From Brachypterus glaber (Eukaryota > Arthropoda > Insecta > Coleoptera > Kateretidae), in contig OY294049.1 of assembly GCA_958510825.1 (NCBI GenBank), positions 7,378,001-7,442,000 on the forward strand: a stretch of DNA of 64,000 nt, read 5' to 3'. The notes below the pieces were generated by a model. It saw only the letters and a list, made by a program, of their open reading frames with translations. It was not told where the DNA came from and made no database searches. The position numbers and the translations under genes were made by a program. Positions within the stretch are counted from its first letter, which is position 1. Each line of letters opens with the position of its first letter. Below are positions 1 to 11,459 of the stretch, piece after piece.

Positions 1-1281
1 ACCGCCCACTGTAACCGTTACAAAATACTTTTGAAAATTCACAATACATAAAACTTATAGATAATTTCAAGTGTGCTACAAGTGTGCTACAAGTGTGCAT
101 AACCATAACCTTTTATCCTCCTATAAATAATTTGGCTGAAAAGTCGAAAAAAACAGTTTTACCCCCAACATTGTTATTTTAATAAAATATAATAAAAAAA
201 ATGATCCAAACAAAACTTGTTGGAAATTTTCTTCTTAACAAAATTAGTTATATTTATCGTAAGATGCATATTTAGCGAGATAACCTTACACACGCCTAAA
301 GTTTAAGATAGCGGACATCCCTTACGCAAATCAACCGGTAAAAACTAACAGGAGTGTTCTGTTACTATCCACTACTACTCTTTAAAATATCAGCCCATCG
401 TTGTAAAATAAAACAAAAGTCATATGATTTAAAAGAAAACTAATATGTTTTTGTTTCGACAGTACTTTTTGTTAATTCAAAAAGATATTTTTGAATTTTA
501 TAAGCCATTGTAAAAATAAAAATATTTATTATAATTCGAAAAATGTTTCCTCTTAAATAATTTAAACTTGTAAATGATTTGAATTTAAAAACTGGTTATT
601 TTCAAAAGAACTCTTTTAATATATTGATATTTTTCAACAATATAAAGGGAAATATTATAATTTTATTAAGAAAACATTAAAATAAGAAAGTAAGGGACAA
701 TACTTTTACTTTAAAGTGAAAAACGGTTTGTTGCAAAAATATTTTTTTTAAATTAATATTGTTCATAACTAAAACCTAAAGTTTTTACTTATAATATTTT
801 AAAAGGGAGTTTTTTTAAATTAAAATAATTTCTTATTGATTTTACAATATGGGGTTTTTCTGAGTGTACATTTATTGCAACTTAACACAGGAATTTTTCG
901 TTATTTGACTGGACTAGTATTACTTAAGAGAAATTAATATCCTATCTTGATGTATAATCGGATCTAAATTAAGTTTCTGGCAATAAATCTGAAAACTTAT
1001 TAAAGAAAAATACTCCACTGAAAATGCAACGGACAATAAGAAATAATAAAACAAAAAATTAACAGCCAGAAATTTAATATTCTGTACACTACTTTGATAA
1101 AGTAATTAACTGAAAAAACTTGTGAATTATGGCAAAAATTTTCAGCGCATCTGCTTAATATTAATATCAGTATATTATTCACAAATTATGATTTGTTAAT
1201 TTATCTCACACAGTTTTGATTTATCACAATAAATATTAATTTGACTCTACAGAGCAAAGTTATTTATAAATATAAAATAGA
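1..1281. other. AT-rich intergenic sequence, nothing recognised
   Basis: No coding region, RNA gene or structured repeat could be supported. Open frames here are short, low-complexity and full of Phe, Ile, Leu and Lys, as expected by chance in AT-rich DNA. Confidence 0.6.
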
Positions 1282-1283
1282 TA

Positions 1284-1748
1284 TACAGGGTGTATTTGAA
1301 ATAGTGTAGGAAATTTTAACAGGTGATTCTACATGATAAAATATGACAAAAAGTTCCTATAAACATATGTCTAAAAATGCGTTGAAAGGGAGCTACGCCC
1401 CTTTGAAATTGGCTAAAAAAATCGGTTTTTATTTAATAACTTAGGAACCCTTTGAGATATGTTAACGAGGTTTTGCACTTGAATTAATCCTAATAAGGCC
1501 CATCTACGTATGTCATTTTCACGTACTTATTTAAACCAAGGGTGTGCGAAACGGGGGGGGGGCTTATCAGTTTTTTGTCCCAAACTTTTTTCTGTGTAAC
1601 TTTTTTACAATTTTATTTTTGAAATATGATTCCTCAGGTTAAAATACATAAAAAAGGTACTCTTGTTGTAATACTGTAGGATTAACCGTTTCCGAGAAAA
1701 GTTTATTTGAAGGTGAAATTTCACGGTTCGAGGACGAAAAATTAAATA
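1284..1748 (+). repeat. Dispersed repeat family A, copy 1 (CAGGGTG-type terminus)
   Basis: The copy starts at TACAGGGTGTATTTGAAATA, preceded by TA. It matches 48424-48860 closely along its length, an inverted copy at 49130-49573, and a more diverged copy at 52440-53010. Shared landmarks include GGGAGCTACGCCCCTTTGAA and a G-run before CTTATCAG. No coding capacity is visible. It is probably a non-autonomous DNA element. TA flanks fit a Tc1/mariner-type mover, but no transposase was matched to it. Confidence 0.75.
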
Positions 1749-2039
1749 CATTTTTTAATTAATTTCTTTAAAAAACTATGAATTTTTTTAATAACATTAT
1801 TTTATCAAGAACTCCATTAATTTCACTTATTTTGATTACAGTATAGGGTTTCGCGAATTGAATATCAAAATTACAAATATCTGGTCGAATGTCATATAAA
1901 TTGTCAAAATTAAATAAACTTTAACTTAGGTAAAATGAGGTTAGGATTTAAACATTAAACAATTATAACGAACGGCTAACGTAAAAGTACCATACTTAGT
2001 ATTAAAAGAGGCCCAAATTAAATTTATTCAGATTAAAAA

Positions 2040-2181
2040 ATACAGTGGGTTCATCTAGTAGTAGTAGTAGTAGTAGTAGTAAAAAACTTTTGTTTTGCAC
2101 AGTTATAGCTTGTTGGGTGATAATTCCGTTAGCTTTAATAATAACGTCAAAAACGATTGATTTTAGCTGGGACACCCTGTA
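2040..2181 (-). repeat. Dispersed repeat family B terminus with (TAG)n
   Basis: Read on the minus strand, this begins with TACAGGGTGTCCCAGC and continues to a segment with TTATTATTAAAGCTA. The same arrangement recurs on the plus strand at 11889-12060, in diverged form. A TAG trinucleotide run lies at 2056-2080. Family B abuts family A copy 1, so 1284-2181 looks like one TA-flanked element, but its two ends belong to different families. Confidence 0.55.
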
Positions 2182-2188
2182 TAATCAT

Positions 2189-2225
2189 GCCAACGTTTCA
2201 CCTAATATTTAGGCTTCTTCAGGGC
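2189..2225 (-). ncRNA. Hammerhead-ribozyme-like motif, degenerate
   Basis: On the minus strand the order is GCC, CTGAAGA, a 16-base hairpin (A, bulged G, CCTAA, loop ATA, TTAGG, T), GAA, ACGT, T, GGC. CTGAAGA and GAAA are the two conserved hammerhead core boxes (CUGANGA and GAAA). GCC/GGC would form the base of stem I. Stem III is the loop-less palindrome ACGT, which could only pair between two RNAs. Very short stem III is typical of hammerheads in Penelope-like elements. One copy only, so activity is uncertain. Confidence 0.5.
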
Positions 2226-2436
2226 TAAATTATTAAATATGCATTAAAACAAAAAAATTAAACATTACATCAACAAACAAAATACACTGGACTTTTTTCA
2301 ACAGGAGAATACTCACTGTAGAACAATTAATTACTGTATAGATTTTCTATAAATTTAAAATGTTGAAATGATTAACTAATTTTTCTCTTAGGGGGGACAT
2401 TTGCAATTTTGGCGAAGGCGGTGATTATACAGTGCA

Positions 2437-2828
2437 TACACAGCGTGTCAAAAGTTTGCCCCCTCGTTAACATTTAAATGGCTTAAGATATCAACTTTTG
2501 GAACACTTAAATAACATAATCGATATAATTTTTTGGTGTATATTTTGTATCTTAGGGGGCACAATGGAGACAGGGGGGTAAAGGGGGAATTTTTTGAAAT
2601 AGAAAGGGGGTCCATGTGATACATAGTTTTAAAGCTTATGAAATTCTCTATCTGTTCACATACTTTTTTATTTTTTCGGAACAAGTTTTGGGAGTTTAAA
2701 ATAAGGTTAAAAATGGGAATTTTACCTCCCTTAGAGGTCATTTCCGGACCATATAGAAACTTTTTTTCACATTTTTGGATGTAAAACACCTCTTGAATTT
2801 TGGCATGGCAGTTACTGATCACCCTGTA
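2437..2828. mobile_element. MITE-like element, family C
   Basis: Starts TACACAGCGTGTCAAAAGTT and ends GATCACCCTGTA, so the outer bases are imperfectly inverted (TACACAGCG versus TACAGGGTG). About 390 bp. The right half (phrases around TAGAGGTCATTTCCGGACC and GTTACTGATCACCC) has a diverged relative at 8590-8695. The longest open frame, antisense at 2448-2822, ends inside the terminus and is not protein-like. Confidence 0.5.
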
Positions 2829-2832
2829 TAAG

Positions 2833-3994
2833 GACTATTTTTATATTTGACCTTGTTCTCGTTTTCTAATAAGCTTTAAGACAATATAGTGAGAGTTAGA
2901 CCTTTTTTGCAAAACTGATATTTTTTTAATCAAATTGTTGATTAGGCCAAATATCAGCTACGCAAAATAAATAAAAATAAATAAGTTTATATCTACTAAA
3001 TCGATGGATTATCAGTATAAAGTTAAAATTTACTTGCCTTAAATTATATTTATTTGGATTAAGATATTATTTTATCTGTATACACGAAACATCCAAGCTG
3101 TCACAATTTATAAAATCAATGAAGAAGCTCAGAGTTTCTAATTATTATTTGCATATATATAATTAATTTCCATCAATTCGACACATCATGGCTTCCAATT
3201 TAATTATAATCTGTTTCAAGATAAAACAATGAATGTAACCTACACAGCATGTACTCTTATAGTAGTATTCTGCCCTCCTAAAGAGGAACGCTGCATGTAC
3301 ACCTGACACATACGGTTTTCGAGCTTAGTATTATTTTACTACGAAGAATAACGTACCAATCCTAAGGAAATCTGCGGTAAGTACACCGAAGAAGTTACCT
3401 GCCTGTTTCTATGTAAAAGTTTGGCATGGATTTTAATTTTTTAATAAACGAAATTATTTCTAAAGTAACTATATGTATGCTTTTTGTTATTTAAAAAATC
3501 TGTTAATTTGTGGTATCTAGATTTAAAATAAAATTTAATTGAAAGTATAATTATTCTGTGCGTGCAAGTGAATTTTTGAAATAAATTATAACATCAAATA
3601 TTTTTTATGATTTTCTGTAACAATATAAATTTTTAATACCTTATATTATAACAAGCCGTAAAGATATGTAGTGCTACGCATTCCATTATATACTATTCAC
3701 AGTAAATGGTATACTGCATTTTCCCAAATACTTAAAAAAATAATAAGTAAATTAGCTAAGAAAAATAAATTATTTCTATACCCCCAATAAAAATTAAGCA
3801 TACACTGAACAAAAATATAAAAATAATTTAAAATCGATTTTATCAAAAACTGCTCTAAGGATTATTTTAATTTTAACCTTGTTTTACTCAGTCTGGCTAT
3901 GTCCTACAAAATTCATTATTAAAAAATAGGGTGCTTGATTTTAGATTTAATTTTTTTTCAAGGCCTGCCTTGGTCGTCGAGCTATAAGCATGTG
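2833..3994. other. AT-rich intergenic sequence with one dispersed repeat
   Basis: No gene recognised. A segment at about 3655-3720 (core GCTACGCATTCCATTATATA) recurs at 22676-22735 with only a few differences, so it is a dispersed repeat. A less AT-rich patch at 3265-3420 does not read as a protein in any frame I checked. Confidence 0.5.
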
Positions 3995-4342
3995 ACAGTG
4001 ACGTCATAAAATATTGTAGGTGAAGTGAACGGTTTTATTCAAACGAACTAATAACTCTTCTTTCTAGAATATGCATACCGTAGTACCATAAAGTATCGCC
4101 AACATCTCGGTTTGTTTGTAAACAAATAGTAGGTATATTCAGGCCTGAACAATAACAATTACCAGTAACTGGTATTGTTGTCTCTGTTAGAATAAAGATG
4201 TGCGAGTAAGACAGACGAATGTTTATGTTGCCGACGTTTGTGTCAGTTTTAACGAATGAAATGCCTATTCTAGAGAGAAGAGTTATTAGTTATTAACAAA
4301 CGACTGCACTACTGCACGTCATCTTTGATGTAATATTTTGAA
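3995..4342. repeat. Imperfect inverted repeat (hairpin element)
   Basis: The left arm (from GACGTCATAAAATATT through ACTAATAACTCTTC and CTAGAATATGCAT) is repeated in inverted form on the right (ATGCCTATTCTAG, GAAGAGTTATTAG, GTAATATTTTG). Arms are about 70-80 bp and the spacer about 180 bp. Probably a MITE. Confidence 0.55.
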
Positions 4343-4584
4343 AACGCTGGTATGCGACAAATGGAGTTACTGCTTTCTAGCGTAGTAGGGCAGTATAGCA
4401 AACAGAAAAACTAGATTTTTTGCAAAAGGCGTAATGCAGTATCACCGATGATATACTGTATGTTTAAAATTACAGAACTACCTAATTCTGTAATAGTATA
4501 TTGGGCACCGAGTACGCGTGCACTATTTTTTTACAAGGAGGAGTCAAGTAAAAAAAAATCGTAGTGCACTGAAATAGATTTGAG

Positions 4585-4612
4585 TCGAGGTGCGTATATA
4601 TACGCACCTCGA
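4585..4612. repeat. Perfect 28-bp palindrome
   Basis: TCGAGGTGCGTATA is followed immediately by its exact reverse complement. It is GC-rich compared with its surroundings. Function unknown. Confidence 0.8.
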
Positions 4613-5434
4613 GTATACACCTAAAACCTAAACATCCAAAAAACGCAAAATTCTTAAAATTAATTTTATTAATTTGATGTTTTGTGTTTGACGTTTTGTG
4701 TTTGACGTTCGCTTGTTTTCTGACAGCAGATATGTAAATTCAGCTAACTGTCACTTTCCGACCGCTGTCATGGCAACGGGTGGAAAATAATCACTAACTA
4801 CTAACTAGGTCGTAGGAAAAATAAATCACAGTAACAGGTTGGTTTACTAATTTTCTCGATTCCATTCGATAGTGTTAAATTGTGACAAAATACGATATCT
4901 ATAAAACACGACAACAAAAACGATACTATAATCTTCAATTTCGTTTATTTTCGTTTACTTAAAAGTAATCTTATTTAAGTTAAATAAAACAATAATATGA
5001 TCTTTTAAGATGCGAAAGAGAAATAATTAAGATTAGAGATCCGTTTAAATGATAATAAAACGATTATATTACGACTATTTCAAAACTTTATATAATCATA
5101 GAAATTGTAAAGTTTATTTGGTCGTAAACTAAATGATTTTATCATAGATAAACAAAGTAACAAACGTCTAGCAATTTGTATAAAAGTTGTATAAACTGAG
5201 TTGCAGGTTTTATTGAATTTCCAGTTTTTTTATATACTTAGTATAACTGCTGTAAAATTTATTTATTATATTTATTATATTTAAATAATACCTGTATATA
5301 ATTTATAACAAAATATTAATGTTTGTGTATGGCTTTTACCTTTACAGGTTAACGACCATGTGTACCATATGTGTACTTTTTTGATTTTTTTTTGCAAAAA
5401 ACGAAAAAAATTAGATTTTATTTAAAAAAAAAAG

Positions 5435-5775
5435 TTTAACCCCCCATAACTGTTTTGTTGTTGGGGGGATTACTTTCGAAATTGGTAGAATTGATCTTTA
5501 TTATAAAATTAATTTTTTCTGAAAAAGTTATTTTAATCGGAATTTTATTTCAGCTTTTTTTCGATTTTTTAAAAAGTTTGACCCACCATATTTTTTTTTT
5601 TGTTTTTGGGGGGATTACTTTTACAACTGGTAGAATTGATCCTTATAAAAATAGTAATTCTTCCTTAAAAAGTTACGTTAATCAGAATTTTCTTTCAGCT
5701 TTTTTCGATCTTTTTTTAAGTTTAACCCCCTATAACTTTTTTGTTTTGGGGGGGATTACTTTCAAAAACAATAGA
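5435..5775. repeat. Tandem repeat, about 143-bp unit, roughly 2.5 copies (family E)
   Basis: The phrase GGGGGGATTACTTT occurs at 5463, 5608 and 5748, each preceded by TTTAACCCCCTATAACTTTT-like sequence and followed by TAGAATTGATC or similar. An inverted, less regular copy lies at 45050-45275. An open frame across the array (5455-5808) is a by-product of the repeat. Confidence 0.75.
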
Positions 5776-6586
5776 GATCTTCCATTCAGAGAACTTGATT
5801 TTTTATGAAAATTTCAAGTCGAAAAAAAAGTTGCTTATTTTTTCATGAAACAAATTTATATTCAAGAATTTTTTGTCTAGGACGATTTTTGAAAATTTTT
5901 GAAAACTCGAAAGTATCTTATAATATTATTCTAGCACAGGCGCTGTGAATAATATAATAACAAACACAAGTGATACGTGCTCTAACAGCGCCCTTAAATG
6001 TGCCCTAAGTTTATACTTTTTTCCCCTTTTATTGTCTTCGCCAATTTTAAAGAATTGTTTTGAGCAGTGTATTTTTCCGATTTTTCTCACTTCAAGAGCA
6101 GCAGTTTAGACAAATGGTCCATTTCAAATGTAACTTGATAAAGGTGATTTTATACCTTATATTTTCAGTGAAAATATTATATTACTCTATAAGAAATTAT
6201 AAAGTTTTCACCAAAGTTTAGTTCCATTTACCAAATTAAATGATTTCAGCTAAGAAATACGGGTTTGCCAAAAAAGGTAATTTAACTTCTATTTATGAGA
6301 TAAGAAGCAAATATCTATGCCCTATAGGGGTTACATTTCTTTTCGAAATAAAAGGACCTTTCCCAGATTATTGACCACCTAAACTTGTAAGCGCTTATCA
6401 TTGGCTTTAAGGATTTTACTAGTCGTAAAGAAGGATTCATATATCAATATTGCAGTGATCCCTTTTTTCAAATGGCTACTGTGAGAAAAATTAACACTGA
6501 ATAGAGTTTACAGTGAGATTTTTTTTTACACCAGCAGGTCGCTGCTCCCAAAGATAAAATAGAAAAATAAAAATTTTTGGATAACT

Positions 6587-7870
6587 GTTTTACTTTTGAA
6601 TATTCTTTAACAATTTTTTTAGGGTTGTTTAAGAAAATTAATGCGCATCGAATGTTTTTAACAAAAGTTTCGAAAGTTATCAGAAAAGTCAGGGGCGGAC
6701 TTCCGTTATGGTCCCAAGCCCCTAGGTTTTTTAGGGTTGCAAATTTTAAATTTATTATTACTGTTTTTACATTCTGTAAGCAATTTTGATCAAAAAAAGC
6801 ACTTTTTTAATGTAGTAGTAGTAATGCAAACAAATATTTTTATATTATTTTAAAAATGCTATAAATATTTTAAAAATGTTTGTATCTGATCAAAATAAAA
6901 TAAAAATATCATATTCATTTTTTACTAGGGCCTCCTCCTTTGAGATATTCGCCCCTTAGATTTGATAAAAAATTTTCATGCCAATATTTTTAATATAATT
7001 TCAACGCTTTATTACAACAAAACGGTTAAATATATAAAAAAGGATTAAATAAGAATTATAGAAAATTTAATAAGCTCTATTTTGATAATAACAATATTTT
7101 TGATTTGGTAAGCCCTTACTGAGATACAAGCGTATAAGCTAATCGGAGTCGGTTTTTTTTTGAAATTTAATAGACATTTTGTCAAAAAATTAATTATTTA
7201 ATAAAAACAAAATAGAACGATAGAAGATTTAATTTTTTGTCATAAATTGTTAGTTTCAAACTTTTTAATAATTTTTTAGGGTTGTTTTGATAAAAAATTA
7301 ATCGAATGATTTCAACAAAAGTTTCGAAAGTTATCAGTTATGATCCCAAACCCCTAAGTTTTTTAGGGTTACAAATTTTAACCTTATTATTACTTTTCTT
7401 ACATTCTGTAAGCAATTTTGATCAAAAAAGTACTTTTTACGCAAAATTCGATAAAATGAAGTGTTTCCGATAAAAAGGCACTTTTTTAATCCAAAGGCAG
7501 GAGGAATGTAAACAAATATTTTTAAATTATTTTAGAAATTCTATAAACTATTTTAAAAATGTTTGTAGCTCATCAAAATGAAATAAAAAGATCATATGCA
7601 TTTTTTTTACTAGGGCCCCCTCCTTTGAGATATCCGCCCCTTAGATTAAAAATTTTCATGCCAATATTTTTAATATAATTTCAACGCTTTATTACAACAA
7701 AATGGTTAAAGATATAAAAAAAAGAACAAATAAAAATTATAGAAAATTTAATAAGCTCTATTTTTGATAATAACAATATTTTTGATTTGGTAAGCCGTTA
7801 CTGAGATACAAGAGTATAAGCTAATCGAAGTCGGTTTTTTTTTTAAATTTAATAGACCTTTTGACAATTA
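6587..7870. repeat. Diverged tandem duplication, about 680 bp x 2
   Basis: 6587-7190 and 7265-7870 align in order: TTTTTTAGGGTTGTTT, CAAAAGTTTCGAAAGTTATC, CATTCTGTAAGCAATTTTGA, CCTCCTTTGAGATAT, TTCAACGCTTTATTACAACA, GATACAAG and TATAAGCTAATCG. Copies differ by many substitutions and by indels; the right copy has an extra segment near 7437-7490. Non-coding. Probably an old tandem duplication of a dispersed repeat. Confidence 0.8.
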
Positions 7871-8319
7871 AAATAAATTAGCTCTATAGAAGATTTAATT
7901 TTTGGTCTTAACTTTTTAGTTTTACCATATATAAATAGAATATGAAAAAAAAAGTGAGTTTGTCAAAAGTCAAGGTTAAACCACCGAGCCACACACCGTG
8001 AATAATAATGAAGTGTGAATTGTTCTTTGTAAAAAAACGTGTTTATTATGAACATATGCCTACGCATTTTTATAGTGAAATAAAATAAATATAAAAGCAA
8101 TTTTCTATACAATTCAACTCACGTTTACCAGAATAATTCACTCGACACGTAGAATAATTCAATTATTGAACGCTTTTATTAGTTTAAGAGTAGTCCTTTT
8201 AAAACTCCATTTCATTTTATTGCTTGTTTAGAACCTAATGCACCCAAATTTAAATATATACACCTATACTATAGATTCTAAAGGCTACCTTTAATTGTAG
8301 TCTTGGTTTTAGAAATTTA

Positions 8320-9010
8320 TTTTCATTTAGTAGGCCAGGCACTGAAGTCATAAAAAGGGGCTTTGCTGCAAAAGGTACATGAGAGTTCTAATTTGGTAGA
8401 TTTGTACAGTTTGGTGTCCTCATTAATATTCCCAGTTTTTCTAGAATATATTCTCTCCAGTGCTACCTAGTTTAAAAATAGACAATACGAAAATTAAAGA
8501 GCATACAATTTCCTTTAACTTTTTTATGAAACATTTTTCAATCAGTTAAATAATTCACGAGTTACAGTCAAGATAGTGCAATTTTAAAGGGAGCTATCCC
8601 TTAGGTCTCATTTTCTGACCAACGCTTTATAGAAACTTTTTTTTTATATTTTTGAATGTAGAATCAGTTCTTAAATGTTGGCCCTGATCACCCTATATTT
8701 TCTCGATATTTCAGTAAATATTGTAGAAATTTTCTGAGCTTGAGTTCGCTGATCTGATTGAAAAATGGTTCTTACAAATGTTGCAGGAAATTTTATGCTA
8801 TATAATTTTTGTAATAACTAGGTGGCGCTGGAGAGCAGATATTCTCGACAAACTAATTTTCGGTACCATTTTTCCAATATGGTGGCGCGAGCGACAGTTG
8901 CTCAAGGTCGAAAACTCGGAATAATAATGAGGACACCAAACTGTACAAATCTACTAAATTATACACTGCTATACATTTTGCAAGTCTGAACCTACCCACT
9001 GCCTGGACTA
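8320..9010. mobile_element. Fold-back element, arms about 150 bp
   Basis: The left arm at 8330-8470 (GGCCAGGCACTG, TTTGTACAGTTTGGTGTCCT, TTCTCTCCAGTGCTACCTAG) is matched in inverted order on the right at 8820-9005 (CTAGGTGGCGCTGGAGAG, AGGACACCAAACTGTACAAA, CAGTGTATAATT-type sequence, CACTGCCTGGAC). The central part contains the family-C-like terminus at 8590-8695. No coding capacity. Confidence 0.7.
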
Positions 9011-9343
9011 TAGTGTATCTCAAGCAATAAAAAGTTTCGGTTTTCTTTATTACCACAACTATTCCAATTTTTTTTCAATGAACTTATTCTTTATTTAAAC
9101 GTATTTTACACGCCTAGTATGCAAACTAATTCTTTAGAAAGTCCACCGTGGCTTTGATTAATCTGCCCCCTATCGACAGCGTGCAATAGGTTCTTGAAAC
9201 CAATAACTGCTACCATTTTTGGACTGTCGATAGGTTTATCCAGTCTCTGATTTTAGCAGTAGATGTCGCTAGCTGTTTTTGCTTTTCCTTACAACGATTT
9301 TTAAACTCTATATAGAGATATATGGAAAGGATTTGATTTTCGT

Positions 9344-9422
9344 AGTTGTCCCTACTACCGATATGTGGCTCTGAAGAGTGCTAAAAAGCACGAAATCGAT
9401 CAGTCACTTCGGAGGGACGACT
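9344..9422 (+). ncRNA. Hammerhead ribozyme, type I, with long stem I
   Basis: All hammerhead core elements are present in order. Stem I 5' side is GTGGCT (9365-9370), then CTGAAGA (9371-9377). Stem II is GTGC (9378-9381), loop TAAAAA and GCAC (9388-9391), a perfect 4-bp helix with the G10.1-C11.1 pair. Then GAA, with stem III ATCGAT (9395-9400), then C9401 as the predicted cleavage base (AUC fits NUH). Stem I 3' side is AGTCAC (9402-9407), pairing with GTGGCT through 5 Watson-Crick pairs and 1 G-U. Stem I continues outward: CCGA/TCGG (9358-9361 with 9409-9412), then AGTTGTCCCT/AGGGACGACT (9344-9353 with 9413-9422), 10 pairs with one wobble. Stem III is a loop-less palindrome, as in ribozymes that act as dimers. 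The structure was worked out by hand; activity is inferred. Confidence 0.85.
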
Positions 9423-9544
9423 GCGTTAATCAAACAAAAGTCGTTTTAAGGAATAGTAAAATGTTTTATATAGATTTTTTAAATTTGTAAATATCAAACA
9501 ATTTAATTTAGTTTAATTCTTTAGTGTTTGAAACTGATCTCTGA

Positions 9545-10385
9545 CAGTTTAGAACTGAAAACGAATAAATGTTGCATCTTTTATTTTTTTACGATAACGC
9601 TTGAAGCTAGATACTTGAAATTGGCATACAGGTATGTTACCAAATTTTCTTGCTCGGGATTGTTTTTAGTAAACATTGGGTTGGGGCAAGGGGGCAAATG
9701 GGAAAAAATACATTTTTTTAAGGTTACTGAAATTGAACGTGATAATAAAAAAATTCTAACACTACCCGCGTGATAATATTGGTATCAATATGACAATTTA
9801 AAAAAAATACCCCACACCCCTCATGGATGAAGTTTGATTTTTTTAATTCTGATTTAATTTTAGAGACTTTAAAACCCCTATATACCAATTTTTACAAAAA
9901 CTACCCCCCACCCCGCAGGCGTAGAGTTACATTTTTGTTTTCCAATATTTATTTTTAGTAACTTTGTTTACCAAAAAATACTGTAAACATTTAAAAATAA
10001 TCACCCCCCACTCCCGGAGGTGTAGTAAAAAAAAATATTATTAGATTTAATTTCGTCGACCCCAAAAACCCCTATATACCAATTTTGACAAAAATATTAA
10101 AAATATTTAGAAATATTTACCCCCTTCCCCCCGCGGGGGTAGTTAGAATATTTTTATTACCAGATTCAATGTCAGCAACCTTAAAAACTACAGCAATTTT
10201 CAAATTTTTGTTAGAAAAATGTATTTTTTCTCATTTACCCCCTTGCCCCACACCAATGTTTACCAAAAACAATCCCGAGTAAGAACTTTTGATAACATAC
10301 ATGTATGACAAATTTTAAGCCTTTAGCTTAAAGCGTTATAGTATAAAATGCAACATTAATTCATTTTCAATCCGAAATTGTCGCA
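9545..10385. mobile_element. Fold-back element with C-rich internal repeats, family D
   Basis: The left arm (about 9545-9725) reappears inverted at about 10210-10380. Shared phrases are AATGTTGCAT, CTCGGGATTGTTTTT, GTAAACATTGG and GGGGCAAGGGGG. Between them lie four imperfect repeats of about 110-130 bp, each with a C-run such as TACCCCACACCCC, CTACCCCCCACCCC or TTACCCCCTTCCCC followed by a GTAG-type end. Another fragment is at 10490-10590, and a third copy at 40335-40680. Confidence 0.7.
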
Positions 10386-10389
10386 TCTC

Positions 10390-11459
10390 TCAACTGTCCC
10401 TATTTATCTATTTTATAAATAATCAAAAACATATAGTGATTTGTTTTCATGATAAACTCGTAGCCGGATAAATAGTTAACAGTTGTAAAAAAAATCAGAT
10501 TCAATTTCAGCAACCTTAAAAACCCTTATATAGCAATTTTCAAATTATTGTTAGAAAAATGTATTTTTTCCCATTTACCCCCTGCCCCTTACATGCACTT
10601 ATAGTTTAGTGTAGTATACTTTAACTGGTCCCTGGTCTCCCCTAGATATAGAGTGGTTAAATTACGACATTGTCAAATGCAAATCAAGAAACGTATTAAC
10701 ACAATTAAAGAAAAGCTTTGAAGGGACAGGAATAGCAAAAGAATATTTCTCCTGGAAATCTAGACTTACTTTGTGTTTTGTTAACTTGACATTTAGGATA
10801 AGAATTTGGAGATGCATCTAGATCCTGTTCGGAAACAGGACAAGCGCAAACTAAAATTAACTTGCTTCTAGTACCCTAACAATTAAGAAAAACCTAACAC
10901 AGGTAACATACTTTCATGTCAGGAACTTTGCTTTAAGGTGTATTTGTTTTCAACCCAAAGAAATTAATAGGTATTTTTAGACACATAAAAGATTTTTATT
11001 TAAGTGCCCAAAAAGACACCAAGAAATTGTTATTTTTACTATTTACATTCTTATATTAAAATAAATAAATAAAAGAATACTTGATTTTATAATTATCTTT
11101 GGTGGCGCAAAATCATACTAGTTATTTTTTTTAATTAGTTTTTCAGTGTGACTATTTTAGAACGCCTTATGATCAACACGTTGGCTGCCGCATGCACATA
11201 TTGACATTTGCTCACAGGCAGAAGCAAGATTCCTATGGGGAATCTAAAACAACATGAGTCGCTTGCTGTCAGGCAACGTTTTAAGTAAATTATAAAAATT
11301 AATTTGGAAAGGGGACTTTATCCTGTTAAATAAATAAATTAACAGCCGCAGGCGGCATGCAAGCTACAAGCGGCTGTCATCTTACAGAGAACGGTTGGCC
11401 CTACAACGCTACATAAAAATTATCTTTTTTTTTATATTTTTAATTTAAGAATTAAATTT
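10390..11459. other. Intergenic sequence, nothing recognised
   Basis: Apart from the family-D fragment at 10490-10590, I recognise no gene or element. The patch at 11165-11400 is less AT-rich (it has GGCTGCCGCATGC and GGCGGCATGC) but shows no protein-like frame. Confidence 0.45.

Noticed and set aside
1284..2181. A single 898-bp element with TACAGGGTG ends
   Set aside because: The left and right parts match different repeat families elsewhere (A and B), so this is more likely two elements side by side or nested.
5455..5808. 117-codon open frame on the plus strand
   Set aside because: It runs through the 143-bp tandem repeat, and its internal repetition reflects the DNA repeat. No domain.
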